Positions 13,933 through 15,127 of a DNA stretch of 15,127 nucleotides are shown one piece after another (positions within the stretch are counted from its first letter, which is position 1; every line of letters starts with the position of its first letter). This stretch comes from an uncultured Eubacteriales bacterium (GTDB lineage: Bacteria; Bacillota; Clostridia; UBA1381), in the NCBI GenBank assembly GCA_900556575.1, contig USPO01000014.1, positions 1-15,127 on the forward strand. Reading direction: 5' to 3'. Under the pieces are notes generated by a model. It saw only the letters and a program-made list of their open reading frames with translations. It was not told the DNA's origin and searched no databases. Both the position numbers and the translations under genes were made by a program.

Positions 13933-15127
13933 TTATTTATCCTTTCTATACATTATTCCCGAATGTCTTATTTTAAACTTTGTCTCCACTTCAATATCAT
14001 ACTCCTTAAACTTTTCTCTCCAGTTATATTCCTGATATGATTTATTCTCCGCAAAATATTTTTTTGCCTTTTCCCCTAATCCTATTACATCCGCATTATA
14101 ATCATCTCTCATATTTTTTATAAACTCAGAGCATCGTTTACTTATTTCAGCAGCACAGCTTTTTTCAAACTCAACCACCTCATTTTCTTTATTATAATTA
14201 AAGGGGAGAGAGTAAAAATCACCTTCCATATATAAACCTATCTTAATTTTTTTATTCTCTATATCTATTTTATACGTCGGCTCTCGTCTTTGATTTAAAA
14301 TTATAGTTATCGGTTTATTTGGTGTCACCGGACTATAAAAGCTTGTATAGTTATTCTTATAGTCACCTATCAATATATTATACAAATCTGTTTCATTTCC
14401 GCTGAGTGACACAATATATTTATTTTTATTAAACACAGCCATTCCCAAGGCTTCACTTTTATCCTCATTAATTATCTTCACCTGTCCTGCTTTACACTCT
14501 CTGTTTTTATATTGAAATCCGTTATTATTAATCGGTACATCTCCGATTATTGGATTTTCTTTCTCCTTTTCTTTATTTTGGGACTCTAAATCATCATTTT
14601 TTGTGTCATTTTGTGTCGCTTTGTCTACTTTATTCTGTCCCTTTTGTTGTTTATTGTTTTCTTCCTGTCCCTCTGATTGGTCTGATTGTTGGTTATCCTG
14701 TCCCTCATTATTATTTGATTTTGCTACTCCTATCAGCGGCATTACAATATCTCTTTCATCATTCATCAAGTATTCCATAGCTGTAATTCCATTCATTTTA
14801 GGAATACCTCCGGAGTCATTGTTTTCAAATATAAGCTGATAATATTTAGCCGGATTTACATCTATTATAGGTTTTAAATTTTCTAAATAACTGTTTGCTG
14901 AACTTTGTGAAACCGCAGTTATTACATCAGGACGCATTTCATTGCTGCGGCTCACTATTTCCATCACATCTTCAATTCCTTCTTTTGCAATTTCTTCGGA
15001 AAACACTATAAGCTCCATATGTGACAGTGAAAATTTCTTACTTATCAAATGATTTGCGATATTAACTGCCGAATATATATCCGGTGCTTCTATTAATATA
15101 TTTTCAACTATGCTTTCTCCGCCCTTG
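13933..15127 (-). CDS. Ger(x)C family spore germination protein, 5' end outside window
   Basis: The frame stays open to the window edge, so 397 C-terminal residues are visible and the N-terminal lipoprotein signal is missing. The visible start, KGGESIVENILIEAP, then NHLISKKFSLSHMELIVFSE, is the typical first domain of GerAC/GerBC-like proteins, the lipoprotein C subunit of nutrient germinant receptors in the spore inner membrane. Domain 1 runs to about 14720. A linker at 14551-14721 is rich in Gln, Asn, Lys, Glu and Asp. The C-terminal Ger(x)C domain follows and ends in EYNWREKFKEYDIEVETKFKI, the conserved terminal segment of the family. A TTG at 15048 could be mistaken for the start, but the homologous sequence upstream of it shows that it is internal. 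The A and B subunit genes are expected outside the window. The small membrane protein follows with no gap. Confidence 0.9.
   Translation of the reverse strand, partial: KGGESIVENILIEAPDIYSAVNIANHLISKKFSLSHMELIVFSEEIAKEGIEDVMEIVSRSNEMRPDVITAVSQSSANSYLENLKPIIDVNPAKYYQLIFENNDSGGIPKMNGITAMEYLMNDERDIVMPLIGVAKSNNNEGQDNQQSDQSEGQEENNKQQKGQNKVDKATQNDTKNDDLESQNKEKEKENPIIGDVPINNNGFQYKNRECKAGQVKIINEDKSEALGMAVFNKNKYIVSLSGNETDLYNILIGDYKNNYTSFYSPVTPNKPITIILNQRREPTYKIDIENKKIKIGLYMEGDFYSLPFNYNKENEVVEFEKSCAAEISKRCSEFIKNMRDDYNADVIGLGEKAKKYFAENKSYQEYNWREKFKEYDIEVETKFKIRHSGIMYRKDK

Noticed and set aside
13679..14035. Plus-strand frame of 118 codons rich in hydrophobic residues
   Set aside because: It overlaps the minus-strand small membrane protein and Ger(x)C end. 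Hydrophobicity on the opposite strand is a mirror effect, and no Shine-Dalgarno site precedes it.
15046..15048. TTG start for the Ger(x)C protein
   Set aside because: The frame continues upstream to the window edge with recognisable Ger(x)C sequence, so the gene is truncated by the window, not started here.

Overview
The window reads as a piece of chromosome from a low-GC, spore-forming Firmicute of class Clostridia, plausibly an uncultured gut or plant-fibre-associated species. The support is internal: dipicolinate synthase genes, a Ger(x)C-type germination protein, a SLOG-family protein of the Firmicutes type, AT-rich intergenic DNA with near-consensus sigma-A promoters, purine-rich Shine-Dalgarno sites and a consensus Firmicutes parS site. 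I cannot assign a genus from sequence alone.

Left part (1-6016, genes on the minus strand). Bases 1-465 are a tandem array of a 107-bp unit (four full copies and one divergent partial copy) that probably continues beyond the window edge. It abuts, and appears to supply the stop codon of, a DUF4956 membrane protein. Transcribed in the order 4418 to 460 are a large secreted beta-helix protein of the Cthe_2159 carbohydrate-binding type, a VTC/TTM-fold 'polyphosphate polymerase domain' protein and the DUF4956 protein, probably one envelope or surface module. Upstream is a stand-alone MATE transporter with its own promoter and terminator.

Centre-left (6030-8694). dpaA-dpaB (spoVF) make dipicolinic acid for the spore core, behind a sequence matching a sigma-K promoter. 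The 310-bp stretch after dpaB holds a weak terminator-like hairpin and, on the minus strand, a short ribbon-helix-helix-like frame interrupted by an amber codon. Next comes an unrecognised 165-residue minus-strand gene with a consensus promoter. The 303-bp divergent region before the LysR gene holds two opposing promoters and two inverted repeats.

Centre-right (8695-13187). A LysR regulator is followed by metF (methylenetetrahydrofolate reductase) and a short metH (cobalamin methionine synthase without the C-terminal reactivation domain), together the methyl branch of methionine synthesis. metF has a good promoter with a palindrome in its spacer, and a nested hairpin lies between metF and metH. 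A perfect 16-bp parS site lies at the centre of a long palindrome after metH, which suggests that this locus is on the origin-proximal part of the chromosome.

Right end (13188-15127, minus strand). A Ger(x)C spore germination protein (5' end outside the window, with an unusual Q/N/K/E-rich linker) is followed immediately by an easily missed 59-residue two-helix membrane protein, a candidate 'D-type' germinant receptor subunit. After that comes a SLOG-family gene with its own TTGACA-17-TATAAT promoter.
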